Origin: Welwitschia mirabilis
Lineage: Eukaryota > Gnetophyta > Gnetopsida > Welwitschiales
Direction: 5' to 3'
Assembly: GCA_051453625.1 (NCBI GenBank)
Contig: JBOZIK010000001.1
Location: forward strand, 31,596,447-31,660,446
Length of the DNA stretch: 64,000 nt
In this document: positions 1 to 10,930 of the stretch, one piece after another
How the letters are laid out: the number at the start of each line of letters is the position of its first letter
Position numbering within the stretch: the first letter of the stretch is position 1
Position numbers and translations under genes: made by a program
The notes under the pieces: model-generated
Database searches by the model: none
What the model was told of the DNA's origin: nothing
The model's input: the letters and a program-made list of their open reading frames with translations, nothing else

Positions 1-84
1 TTGTATTATGTGAGATATCTATTTATTTTATGAATGATAGAATCTTTTTAAACTTAAACACTTGCATAAATACATATTAGAATA
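1..84 (+). repeat. 3' end of the 5' LTR of element 1
   Basis: The sequence matches the last 80 or so bases of the LTRs ending at 8497, 20220 and 27777, including the shared stretch GAGATATCTATTTATTTTAT. The expected terminal CA has decayed to TA at 83-84. The rest of this LTR lies outside the window. Confidence 0.8.
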
Positions 85-86
85 AA

Positions 87-107
87 TTAGTGCCATTATC
101 AGGGAAG
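87..107 (+). other. Primer-binding site of element 1
   Basis: The sequence TAGTGCCATTATCAGGGAAG starts three bases after the LTR end. It is a decayed form of the TGGCGCC-ATTGCCGGGGA type of site used by Athila/Tat Ty3/gypsy elements. The equivalent position in element 3 reads TTGCCATCATTGCTAGGGAA. Confidence 0.65.
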
Positions 108-108
108 A

Positions 109-894
109 CTATTAAGGAGTACAAGGGTTGTTATCATTCAAGTGAGTACACTAGATCTCTATTTTGTTATTTGTCTATGTGACATCATATTTTATTAGGA
201 GCTATAGGTTTTTTGTGTGCAGTTTTTTAGTTTTATTTTTTTTCAGTTTTAGTTTCTATAGAAAAATAGTGATCGTGCCNNNNNNNNNNNNNNNNNNNNN
301 NNNNNNNNNNNNNNNNNNNNNNNNNNNNNNNNNNNNNNNNNNNNNNNNNNNNNNNNNNNNNNNNNNNNNNNNNNNNNNNCTATAGAAAAATAGTGATTGT
401 GCCCTCTATCTTCCTCACAACATGAAAGACGATAGTCTGCCATTTTTTTGTTTTTCAGTTTTATTTTTGGATTTTATTTTTTCTATAATAAAATTATTCT
501 TTGTCATCTCTTGTGACATCCAATGACTAAGAGAATGATAGTTTTGTTTTCTAAGTTTTTTTGCTTTCTATTTTGGTTTTGGTTCTATTTATATTTTTTT
601 GGTTTTTATGTGTCATCCCTTTTATTACCCTCATGATAGACAAGATGATGATCTCTTATTTGTTATCTTGTTTTCCATTGATTGCTATTACAAAATGCTG
701 TAATATACTCAATCTTGAGAAGAAATATAAAAAAGAAAGACTGCTGATAGAAAAGAACATTAAAGAAGGACTAATGAACATAGAAGACAAATTGGAAAAC
801 CAATCTCCAAGTGCACTTAAACCTTTTTCTAAATTTATTTTTTCAGAGTTAAATTTTCTTAATGAAAACCATATAGAAGGAGAGAATCAATTTA
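109..894 (+). other. T-rich leader between primer site and gag (element 1)
   Basis: This is untranslated leader, homologous to 20246-21241 (element 3) and 33076-33815 (element 4). It is strongly T-rich with recurrent TTTTAGTTTT and TTTCTATTTT words, and holds decayed copies of the dyad motif near 405-440 and 620-660. The 100-N gap at 280-379 is flanked by a 24-bp near-exact direct repeat (256-279 and 380-403), so it probably hides an overlap and not missing DNA. Confidence 0.6.
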
Positions 895-2560
895 CAATGT
901 CAAGTGCTTCCCATAAGCAAAAACAAGTTGTAGGATCTTCTATCCCTAATACAAAACTCATCCTTAAAGAATTATTAGCTAATAAAAAATGAGAGATTCA
1001 AAAAAATTTTATCTACCTCAGGACATGATGTTGAGTTTAAAAATTTACATGCCTATCCAATTTTTAGTGGAGAAAATAATGAAGATTCCTTTCAACACAT
1101 TGCAGAAATTAAATAACTAATCCTTACCTTGGGAAATGGGAAGAAAAAATAACTGATAGAATATATATGATAATCTTTTCCATGATATTAAAGGGTAGAG
1201 TAAAACTTTGGCTAAAAAATATACCCTAAAAAAGCTTAAAAACATGGGATCAAGTCTAGGAAACCTTTGTAAAAAGATTTATGAGTAAAGAAACTATGAG
1301 AAAAAGGAAAAGAAGGTAATAAACTTTCAATAAAAACCAAATGAAGATTATGCCTTTACTTATGAATGTTTCTTCATATCAATCCATTCTAATCTAATAG
1401 ATGATTTTTCAAAAATAGAACAAGTAGATTATTTTTATAATAGATTGACTCCCCACATGAAACAACTTTAGATTTATCTTGTGGTCAAAACCTCATACAC
1501 CTTACATTAGACGATGCTTGATCAAAATTAGAAGAACATGTGGATGTTAGTTAAATTTGATCAATAACTAAAGAAAATAAAACTATAGGCAAACTCATCA
1601 AAGACTTAAAAATGGTTAAACAAGAAAAAGAGATAGAAAAATATCCTACAAATCTCATGAAAAATTTTATAACAACCTTAAAAAAGTATGCTGAAATGAT
1701 TTTAGATTCCAAAACTAAAACAGAAAGGAATGATGTGCCAAATTGTGACTTATACAAGGATAATTATTATGTCACCAAAAACTATCCTCTTTAACCCACA
1801 TACAAAGAAAGAATTCATGAAGAAGTTTGTGCTTTTAATCAATCAACTTAAAACTTCAAAAATCAAAATTAGGCATAACATAGATTGAACACTCATTTTT
1901 AAAACATTCTCAACCTTCTATAAACCGATTTGAAAACCTAGACTCTCAACCAAAACCATCTAACTACTAACATCTAAATGATCTAATCACTAATCGTATG
2001 GATGAAATTGGAAGATCATGTAAAGAAATAAATGCCAATCTTAAAAACTTAATAAACGTCCTTCAACAAACAGTGCTAGCAAACCAAAGATCTCAAGGGA
2101 TATTAGCTACATAACCTTTACTAAACCCTAATGAATTAAAGAAATATTTTAAGGTTATGCAAAAAGTGAAAAAGAAATAAACCCTCCTCCATGTGAATCT
2201 TCCACCTCCCAAAATAACTTTATAAATGATGAAGAAGAAGAGGAAGAGGACATTGAAATATTAGAAAATTATAGCTTTCCTTCTCTTGATAAAAAGAAAA
2301 AGAAAAATCCTTCTATCCCTTGGCTTAATAGGCTTACTAAAAACTATACTTTCAATGAACATCTTAAAGCCTTGATTAAAAAAGTGAGAATAAGTATCCA
2401 TTTTTCAAAAATTTTGCAAGAAAATCTGGGGTACTTAAAATTATGGAAAGACTTAATAAGAAGAAAACAAAAATGAGTCATCCCTAGCAAAGTCTTTCTA
2501 GCTCAATCCCTCAAAAACTTAGTGTTACAAAATCACTCAAATTAAAGATTCAGAAGCAGC
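895..2560 (+). pseudogene. Decayed gag of element 1
   Basis: The frame opens with MSSASHKQKQ at 895, nearly the same as MSSMSHKQKQ at 21242 in element 3, and both lead into the shared word ELL(A/S)NKK. Further fragments in other frames match the gag copies of elements 2-4: KSLKTWDQVQETFVKRF near 1230-1280, an acidic run (EEEEEEDIEILEN) near 2230-2265, and LGYLKLWKDLIRRKQK near 2430-2475, just before the protease. Frameshifts and stops occur about every 30-70 codons. I see no clear CCHC zinc knuckle. In the family, Gag forms the virus-like particle that packages the element RNA. The assignment rests on position (leader to protease) and on agreement among four copies, not on a recognised capsid fold. 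Confidence 0.7.
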
Positions 2561-3120
2561 AATGGTAAATGTTACTTTATAGAAAAACCAAAAGATTAGA
2601 AAACCTTTCATAGACATTGGAACAAGTGTTAAAATTATGCCGCTTCACATTTGTAAGAGACTTGATTTGGAGGATACCCTAGAGCCTACTCCAGTTGTCT
2701 TAGAATTAGTAGATACATCAGTTAAGAAACTATTAGGCATCATTGAAGATTTAGTAATTTAAATTGAAGAGGCTTGCTATCCTATAGATGTGATTATCAT
2801 ATAAGCTGAGCATAACAGAGGATACCCTTTACTTATAGGTAGAGCCTTTTATGCAATAGCCACTACATCATTGATACAAGAGCAGGAACAATGAAATGTC
2901 ATTTTAGAAATAGAATGTTTCCATTAGATTCTTTGATGTAGCTAAGAAATATTTATGTGATGAAATAAAATTTGAAAATAACATCAAACCCACTTTAATT
3001 TTACAATATTAATCACTTGAAGAAAGAGAGATAAAATCAAATGAACATGTGATTTGTGATGACCAACTTAAGAATGAAGAAGAAATAAAATATTTAGGTT
3101 GTAAGAAAGTCCAACTTTTC
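2561..3120 (+). pseudogene. Decayed retropepsin (aspartic protease), copy 1, element 1
   Basis: A retropepsin would cut the Gag-Pol polyprotein. The catalytic region reads FIDIGTSVKIMPLHICKRL (about 2605-2660), close to the family pattern D-x-G-A-S-(I/V)-x-x-M-P; the Asp and Gly remain, but Thr replaces the usual Ala. The flap-to-C-terminal part follows as IIEDLVI, stop, IEEACYPIDVIII, stop, then YPLLIGRAFYA (about 2740-2860). The stops at about 2760 and 2802 lie inside otherwise conserved protein. A frameshift near 2860 leads to a weaker match for the last strand. The copy is not functional. It is followed at 4067 by a second, partial copy. Confidence 0.75.
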
Positions 3121-3966
3121 AAGAAATATTATGAGAGAAATTGTTCATTACATAATCCATAAATTGAAAATCATAATTTAAATTTTGATAAGATAAATGT
3201 TTTTAATGGAATTAGATATTAATTTCTTTGTAATGTTCAAAATAAAACTTTTTCATTCCATGAAAATCTTTTAGCAAAGTTATGATTTCTCTCCCCTTTA
3301 ACTTTTAAAATTTTTTCTTTAATGTGATATCATAGAATGCTCTCCATTACCCCTCTCTTCATCCAATTGATTTTACTTGAAAATAATTACACATCTGTTA
3401 TGTTTTATCAATTGGTAAATTTCTAGTTTGGACCTTATTTCTGTTAAAATCTTGAGACCAAAATAGATCCTTAATTTTTCCTTCTTTCTTTCCAATAAAA
3501 GTGTGCTTTAGATTTAGTAATTGAATAAAACTTTATTTGCCTTAATATTTTTTTTTAGTTTTTTATTTTGAGAATCTCTATTTTTATTTTCTGTTTTCAG
3601 TTTTTGTTTTTATTTGTATTTTTTACTTTCTATTTATAAAATAATAATCTGTTATCTCCTTTGTCATTCTTACAACAAGGTGTATGATAGTAAATTTTGT
3701 TAATTTTTTTACTTTTTTATATTTGTCTATGTTTTCTGATATTTTTGTATTTTTTGCCTCTATTGTTCTCTCTGTTATCTCAATGATGATCAGAATGACA
3801 GTCAACAAAATGTTGATTTTTATTTTGTATTATTTTGAAAAATACATCTTTATGACTCTACTAAGATTTTTGACTTAACTGATTAATAATTTTAGGAATT
3901 TGATGGGCAAAATTTGGAATTTTATGAGCAAACCATTTAAATTTTCTCTTAGTTTTTTCCTTTGAA
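3121..3966 (+). other. Post-protease noncoding 'filler' segment, first copy
   Basis: This segment continues from the protease tail into T-rich DNA and ends at an N gap. Part of it (about 3400-3966) is homologous to 4690-5290 in the same element and to 24420-24985 in element 3. It stands where pol would be expected, and resembles the T-rich leader, including two dyad motifs near 3651-3695 and 3760-3800. No RT, RNase H or integrase motif was found in any frame. Confidence 0.55.
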
Positions 3967-4066
3967 NNNNNNNNNNNNNNNNNNNNNNNNNNNNNNNNNN
4001 NNNNNNNNNNNNNNNNNNNNNNNNNNNNNNNNNNNNNNNNNNNNNNNNNNNNNNNNNNNNNNNNNN

Positions 4067-4440
4067 CAAATAGAAGAGGCTTGCTACCCAATAGATGTGG
4101 TTATCATAGAAGTTAAGCATAACAGAGGATACTCTTTACTTCTAAAATGAGCCTTTTGTATAATAGCCCACAGTATCATTGATACAAGAGTAGGAACAAT
4201 GAAATTTCACTTTGAAAATAGAACTTTTACAATTAGAGTCTTTGATGTAGATGAAAAGGTTTTCTATGATGATGAAATAAACATTGAAAGCAACATCAAA
4301 CCAACCTTGCAACATTACCCACTTAAAAAAAGGGAGATGAAATTACATGATCATGTGCTCTATGATGACCAACTTAAGAATGAAGAAGAAATAAAATCTT
4401 TAGAGTCTAAGGAAGTCTAACTTTCAAAGTCACACCTTGA
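4067..4440 (+). pseudogene. Partial retropepsin, copy 2, C-terminal half
   Basis: Directly after the 100-N gap the sequence reads IEEACYPIDVVIIEV and then AGTMKCHF-like and FTIRVFDVDEK words, repeating the C-terminal half of the protease at 2770-2960. An open stretch of 73 codons (4199-4420) covers the end of the domain and an acidic tail. The catalytic half is absent, lost in the gap or not present. Divergence from copy 1 is clearly more than sequencing error, so this is either a true duplication or a contig from another element placed here by the assembler. Confidence 0.65.
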
Positions 4441-6784
4441 GGGAGATTTTCTATTACATAAGCCAAAAATTGAAAATCATAATATGAATTTGGATGAGAA
4501 AAATATTTTTAATGGACTTGAACATAATTGTCCTTGTAATGTTCAAAATAAAACTCTTGTGATGAATGGGAATCTTTTACTAAAGTTACCATTTCTCTTC
4601 CCTTTAACTTCCAAAATTTGTACTTTAATGTGTATCATGGAGTGTTATCCATTATCCCTCTCTTTGTCTAATTGATTTTACTTGGAAATAATTGTACATC
4701 TATTATGTTTTATCAATTGATGAATTTTTGGTTTAGACCTTATTTCTCTATACATTTTGAAACCAAAATAGGTCCTTGGCTTTTCTTTTTTCTTTTTCAA
4801 ATAAAAGTGTGAGTTAGATTTTTAGTTTTTTAATAAAATTTTCTTATCTTATTATTTTTTTCAGCTTTTTATTTTAATAGTTTTTAATTTCATTTTCTAT
4901 TTTTAGTTTTTGTTTTTGTTTGTAGTCTGTAATTTTGATTTCTGTTATAATAACATGTCGTCTTCTCTGTCCTCTTCATGATAAGATGGACAACCATCAG
5001 TTTCATAAGTTTTTCTAACTTTTTGTTAATTTTTTATCTTTTTTTGATAATTCTCTATTTCTCTATCTCTGTCATCCTCTATATCATCTAGACAACTAAC
5101 AGGACGACAGTCAATAAAATATTGATTTTTGTTTTCTATTTTTTTGAGAAAATACATTTTTATGATTCTATTAAGATTTTTTACTTGGTTGCTTAAGAAG
5201 TTTAGGATGTTAATGGATGAAAATATAGAATTACATAAGTAAACTATCTAAATTTTCTTCTAGCTTTTTTCTTTAGAGGTCATTATGGCATTACTTGATT
5301 ATCTTTTAAACTTGACTTATGTATTTGTTCTATTGCTAGTCTTTTGAATAGGGAATTTTAGTGGTAAGATTGTATTCATCCAATCTTAGGAATTCACATG
5401 TTCATGAACTTTAGTTTGAATGAAAATNNNNNNNNNNGCTTTATTTTTGATGTTTTTCTCAATAGTAAAATGATCTTAGATTATTTAAGAATTTTTTTTG
5501 TCTTAATCTCACAACTTTTACCTTTATCTTTTGGAGTGTTTAGTTATATGGAATGTTGTATTTTCATTAAGAAAAAGAAAAGAAAAAAGAAAAAGAAAAA
5601 GAAAAAGAAAAAGAGAGGAATGAAATAAAGACCATGATATTTTATTTGTGCTATCTCAAAAACATGGTCACCATTATGTCCTAATACAAGTACACTAGGG
5701 TAAATATTTCTAAAATAAGCTTTTGGCAATGTAATATGGTAGCTATGGGAACTCCACTGGGAGGTCAATTGGCCATGCTTCATAGGTTCTTACTTCTCTA
5801 ACTATGGTTGCACTTCCCTCATCATGAATAATAAAGTTGTAATAACTTTAAGGCTATGGGATCAGTGGTGTTCCTAGTATCATCAGGAACATTACTTATT
5901 TTCTCAACTCTTATTCCTTCCACATGCTCCTTGCATTTCTTGATATTTAGGTGTTCATTTTGAAATGATGTCAAGAGAGTTTATTTTTGAGTAATTCTTT
6001 GGTCTGACCATCTATTGTTTAAAACATTTCTTTCTAGCATCGTTATAATCACTGCCTTATCAAATAGAATTTTTGTACATTAATTCATGCATTTTTACAT
6101 GAAGTGATGTTATGATTTCTTTTATGAGAGTCTTCTATGTTAAGATGTCAAATAAGTGAGCTATTTTTTATTTATATTATTTCATGTCCATTATTCCTAT
6201 TTTCTTTTGTGATTTGATTAGTTATTTCAAAGTCATTACCATATCTTCTTATGTTTTCCTTATTTAGTTTTTAATAAAAGTTGAATTCTTGTTTAGTTGA
6301 GTTTTATTAATAAATTTTATAATTTTTTGGGTTTTTAGGGCTGCTCATATTCATTTTATAATGAAACATCTTCATTTTCCACTTTTACTTTATTTCCTAT
6401 GTCTATATTTCTCAAATCTAACAGTACTTAGCTTTGCACTTTGTTTTAAAAATTATCCTCATTCTCACCATTCTTTATCTATCTTCTCGCTCCTAGTTAT
6501 TTTCTTCGCTTTATTTTTCAATATGGGATGTAGTACTTTTTATTTGGGGGGAGGAGGATAAAGACCCATTTTCATGGCTTATTTTTCAAAAAATTTTAAG
6601 TTAATTTAGAATTTTCATGAAATAAAATTTTCAAATTTCCATATATATTATGCATTACTTGTTATTTATCCATGCGATGTGTTTTATGAGCCTATTTTAT
6701 AATTTCCAGATGTATATTTTAAAAAACAAATTTACTTGCAATTATGGCTTTTCACCTGGTTTTTGTTAGAGACTGACAAAGGCT
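4441..6784 (+). other. 3' noncoding region of element 1 with purine microsatellite
   Basis: This stretch holds no gene. It begins with the filler segment (second copy, to about 5290), then the 3' noncoding region shared with element 2 (from about 16780) and element 3 (from about 24985). At 5570-5622 lies a purine run of A4-5G units, which has counterparts at 15970-16035, 17060-17085 and 25183-25215. Dyad motifs lie near 4960-4995 and 5070-5120. A 10-N gap sits at 5428-5437. Confidence 0.6.
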
Positions 6785-6785
6785 A

Positions 6786-6796
6786 ATGGGGGGCTA
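6786..6796 (+). other. Polypurine tract of element 1
   Basis: The run TGGGGGGCTA immediately precedes the LTR start. It matches the position of GGAAGGCTA before 26373 and GAGGGGCTA before 29354. In LTR elements this tract primes plus-strand DNA synthesis. Confidence 0.6.
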
Positions 6797-7313
6797 TGTT
6801 ATGCTACTAATTTATGGTTATTTGATGGGGTTTTATGAGTTGTTTTATAATACTTTTATACAGGTTTAGGTGCAATTCTAAGGATTTTTGAGATTCAATA
6901 GGAAATCTCAGAAATGTGTGAATCTTACCCAGATTTAATGTATTAAAGGCACATTCTGATGCACATAGCTTTGGAGAAAGATTATTGATAAAAATGCTAA
7001 GTTTATCCTCAAGAAAATGATTAAAGAAGACCCTCGTCCTATTCATCATCCCCACGATAAGAAGGATGACAATTGCTCATGTGGATTACTGAATCACTAC
7101 TGAGTTATCATTCTCAGTCATCTTTTATAATATGCTATTATCTTCCATGTTTTCCGAATGATACTAATATGTAACCAACTCTGATAATGACTTCTAACCG
7201 TTTTGTCCATTTTATTTATGAGCGCACTTAGCTATCTTTTTTTGCTATGAGTTGTTATAAATAAATCCTCCTTCAACTCTCCTTGTCATCTTCATTGCAC
7301 TAGTAATTCTTAT
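6797..7313 (+). repeat. LTR, 5' half (copy B1)
   Basis: The LTR starts TGTTATGCTACTAATTTATG, the family's usual start (TGTTACAC / TGTTGCAG / TGTTGCAC in other copies). It includes a TATA box TTATAAATAA at about 7255 and a dyad motif at 7043-7073, then breaks off at a 100-N gap about 515 bases in. Confidence 0.8.
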
Positions 7314-7413
7314 NNNNNNNNNNNNNNNNNNNNNNNNNNNNNNNNNNNNNNNNNNNNNNNNNNNNNNNNNNNNNNNNNNNNNNNNNNNNNNNNNNNNNNN
7401 NNNNNNNNNNNNN

Positions 7414-8497
7414 TTATGGTTATTTGATGGGGTTTTATGAGTTGTTTTGTAGGACTTTTACAAAGGTTTAGATGCAATTCTAAGGATTTTGGAGATATAA
7501 TTGAAAATCTTAAAAACATAGAAGTATTACCTAGATTGGATGCATTTAAGGCACATCCTAATGCATAAGGCTTTGAAGGAAGATTACTGACAAAAATGAT
7601 AAGTTTTTGCTTAAGAAAGTGATTAAGAAGACCATCGCCCCCTCCATCATCTGGATGACAAACAGGACAATGATACTATTCACTACTAATGTGGACACTA
7701 AATTGACTGTTAAATTTCTTGATAAGTTATCTTTGTAATGAGTTGTTATTCCCATCATCGTCAGGATGACAACCAAGACAAAACTGACATGTAATTGACT
7801 CTGACAGCCAACCTTTAATCATTTTATCCGTTTCATCTATGTAAATGATCATGCCTATCCATGACTTTTATTTGTCATTTTTTGTTGTATGTTATTATAA
7901 ATAACTCCTGCTTTGACTCTTATCTTAATCTTCATTGCACTAGAAATTCTTGTGATAAGAGATCGAAGAATGGGAGATTCATCTTTAATGTTGTAAAAAG
8001 TTGTGCACTTGGTGGAGGGCTATGTATCCTCCATTAAGACCTAGCTATTTTGTAACCAAGATGCTTGTTACTATTTAATACAAAAAACCTTGTTTTATTT
8101 TTATGTTTGCATTGTAAATTTTTTAATAACCTTTATAGTCCATGTTGCTCTTAATCTGGTGGCAATTTTTTGGTGGTATAGATTATCAAGGGTAATCTTT
8201 GTCAAGACTAAAAGCAAGTAGTGTTAGTTCATTTTGCATTTATCTATATTAGTTACACTTTGTATCTACATTGAATATCTTTATTTCCCATATTGTTATT
8301 TATTTTTGGTTCTATATTCCATTTTGCAAAGTAATTCGCGTCTTGTCTCATNNNNNNNNNNGTATTCAACATGAATAGGAAATTTTGGGTCTACTCCCAC
8401 TCATACTAGTATGCTATATTGTGTGAGATATCTATTTATTTTATGAATAATAGAATCCTTTTGAAGTTAAGTACTTGCACAAATATACACCATAATA
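7414..8497 (+). repeat. LTR, near full length (copy B2)
   Basis: After the gap the sequence restarts about 17 bases from the LTR beginning and runs to the LTR end near 8497 (terminal CA decayed to TA). It has a TATA box TTATAAATAA at 7895-7904 and dyad motifs near 7641-7670 and 7751-7775. B1 and B2 differ at many sites, so they are not two reads of one sequence. A second element or a solo LTR may be collapsed in the gap. Confidence 0.75.
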
Positions 8498-10430
8498 ATA
8501 ACATATAAAAAGAAATATAATCTTTAAAATAAAATAAATATACATCATGCTGAAACTCAAAATAAGATGTATATACATAAAGCATGAGTTTTAAGTACAA
8601 AATATATAGAGGAAAAGATATAAAATATGACATAACAGGTCACTCCCCTTCTCACCTTATGATAAATGAAAAATGGATAGTAAGCTCATGTGTAGAAGGA
8701 GAAGAAAAAGGGTGCTTAGTGTCTACAAGGAAATGAAGATCTAATGATGTGGAGATAGATCAAACTATCTCATCTCCCTACACTTGAATGACCCTTAGGA
8801 GGTCAACTCTCACACTCTACTCAATAGATATGATGCACTAACGTACATCCATTAGCTAGGACTTAGAGTTGCACTCTCTTCTCAATTATTTAAATCCTCT
8901 ACTTAAGTGTTTGGATCCTCTGATTAAGTGTTAAAATACTCCTATTAATGAAACCCTTAATGGTTTTAGTTATCTCTTCTAGGAGGGCCTAGATCTGCTT
9001 TAATGATACTTGAACTACAGGTCTCTAAACCTTGGGTCTTTCTATTTATTCTAATATTAGTTTATCTATGTTCTATAAATAGTGAAATGAAGTCTAAATA
9101 TGAGTAAGGCACTACTCATCTATGGGCTCTAGTATCCCGAATCATTGAAACATGGCTAAGAGGAGGCATGAATATCCTAAATTATGTAACTGCCATGCCT
9201 CAACCATGAACCTGAGTTTCCTCTATATAAAAGTAGATAATTTCATCTACTCGTTTTTTCCTAAATGCTTCCAATATCTACAGATATGTTATTATGGTAT
9301 AACTATCATGAAAATATGAGTTGATGTTATGAGTTAGTCCTTTGTATAAAACTTTATAGGTACGAGTCAACTATATCACAAGAACACCCTGCCTATCCAA
9401 TATCAAATCTGCTAAAATGTATAATGATATGTCACATGTATGATGATCCTCAGTTTTACTAGTAGAATATATATGTAGACTACTAATACCACCTAAATCT
9501 ATCACTGTCATTTGGGAGAATGATTTCATAATCCTAAATCAAAGCTACAATCATATCCACTATGTGACCATGAAAATGAGGCTATCACTCCATATGCATA
9601 GTGTCATAGAACTCATTGGTCTCTAAAACATAATATCCCTAATGTACATCCAAAATCTAATGGATTTATAGATCAATGAACCTTTGATTTACCTCCAACT
9701 CCAACCAACTCATAAAATCTCTGAAATGTCTCTTAACATGAATAGTGAAAATTTGAATCATAAGCAATCTTCCATGTGGAGGTAAGGGATGCATGAGCTC
9801 TGCACACTCTACTACTAGCTGTACTAATGGTCTCACCTCCTACTCTATAATTTTTTCCTCAACATTAGCATATCTAGATCTACATATATGAGGCTTACTC
9901 GATAATATGTAAAAAGTTATGTGAAATCTAATAGATCCCAAAATTAATTTAAAAAACGTAAAACATTATCAAAATACATCCTGATTCTTCTAAAAGTATC
10001 AATATATCCTATATTGCTTAGTCATGAGTAGAAAATTTTGAAATGCATGAAAAGTATAAAAATAGGTTTTTTAGTGAGATCCACATAAGGTGAAAATTCA
10101 AAATGCTCAAATGAAAAACCTAATCTTTTAGAAATGTAGAACACATCAAACTAATTAATTTACCTTAAAGAATCACTACATTTCAACTTACAGTTTATGA
10201 GAAATCAAGTGTGAAAAGTAAAAAGCCAAGTTTATCTTATAAAATGAACAAATAAATATATCTTTCAAAATATAGGGCAAAAATCAGATCCATAAGTTTT
10301 CAATCGAACAACATAAAAAATGATTAATTTACATGAAAACTATGCATTAAAATATTAAGAAATGAAAGAAAAAATTGAAAAAGATGAGGGAAATAAAAAT
10401 GTGCCTCATTTTTAAAAAATCACTAGAATC
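8498..10430 (-). pseudogene. ORF-X, reverse-oriented copy (third ORF of the Athila-like family)
   Basis: Read on the - strand this matches two + strand segments, 18400-19134 and 27778 to about 28940, in the same order and without interruption; the join falls near 9668. It therefore shows that those two segments were once contiguous. The reading is broken into many pieces. Recognisable stretches include LADLILDRQGVLVI (about 9410-9370) and a heptad-like C-terminal part around LEEITKTIKGFINRSI (about 8960-8920) that could form a coiled coil. The - strand tail at 8640-8498 matches the 3' untranslated part near 28800-28940. In Athila elements a third, env-like or unknown, ORF lies between pol and the 3' LTR, and the position in element 2 fits. 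I do not recognise a functional domain. Confidence 0.6.
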
Positions 10431-10755
10431 TGAGAAATTGATGAGTGAATCTAAGTAGGATAAACCAAGTTTAAGGAGTCTTTATAAAAATATTTATGAG
10501 TAAAACAACTATTAACAAAAGAAAGAAAGAGGTAAAAAATTTCCAACAATAACCTAATAAAGATTATGCCTCCACTTATGAATGATTCTTTATTGCAATT
10601 CATTCTATAATTCCATTGATACTTTCACTTAAGAAGAATTAGAAGGCTATTTCTATAGTAGACTTAATAGCCAAAATAAATAACTTGTATATTTTTCATG
10701 TGAAGGAAATTTAATGAATCTTATATTAGAAAATGCATGGAGTTATTGGAAGAAC
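10431..10755 (+). pseudogene. Gag fragment preceding an N gap (element 2)
   Basis: The + strand resembles 11270-11560 throughout, with shared words such as TTTATGAGTAAAACAAC and AATTTAATGAATCT, and ends at the same point (AGAAC) where the N gap begins. It is thus a second copy of the mid-gag region, placed upstream of the gag start at 10931. The order is wrong for one gag gene, so either a duplication or a misplaced contig is involved. Confidence 0.6.
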
Positions 10756-10859
10756 NNNNNNNNNNNNNNNNNNNNNNNNNNNNNNNNNNNNNNNNNNNNN
10801 NNNNNNNNNNNNNNNNNNNNNNNNNNNNNNNNNNNNNNNNNNNNNNNNNNNNNNNTTTT

Positions 10860-10865
<6 letters not shown>

Positions 10866-10900
<35 letters not shown>
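10866..10900 (+). repeat. Poly(A) run
   Basis: An uninterrupted run of about 35 A follows the N gap. It may have broken the assembly here. It lies just upstream of a gag start and may be a leftover of a retroposition event or simple slippage. Confidence 0.7.
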
Positions 10901-10902
<2 letters not shown>

Positions 10903-10930
10903 AACAAGTTGCTTCGCCTAATTTCCCTAT

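Larger units (their letters stand above)
1..8497 (+). mobile_element. Element 1: gag-PR Ty3/gypsy (Athila-like) LTR retrotransposon, decayed
   Basis: The window opens in the last 84 bases of a 5' LTR, followed by a primer-binding site, a T-rich leader, a broken gag, two partial protease copies, a long 3' noncoding region, a G-rich polypurine tract and LTR sequence to about 8497. No reverse transcriptase, RNase H or integrase sequence is visible between the protease and the 3' region, in contrast to element 2. The same arrangement recurs in element 3, so the missing pol block is probably an ancestral trait of a non-autonomous subfamily. N runs at 280-379, 3967-4066, 5428-5437, 7314-7413 and 8352-8361 make the exact length uncertain. 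The element seems to have inserted into the 3' part of an oppositely oriented relative, whose ORF-X starts immediately to the right. Confidence 0.8.

Noticed and set aside
5398-5628. Lys-rich open frame near 5570-5628
   Set aside because: It is the translation of the purine microsatellite.
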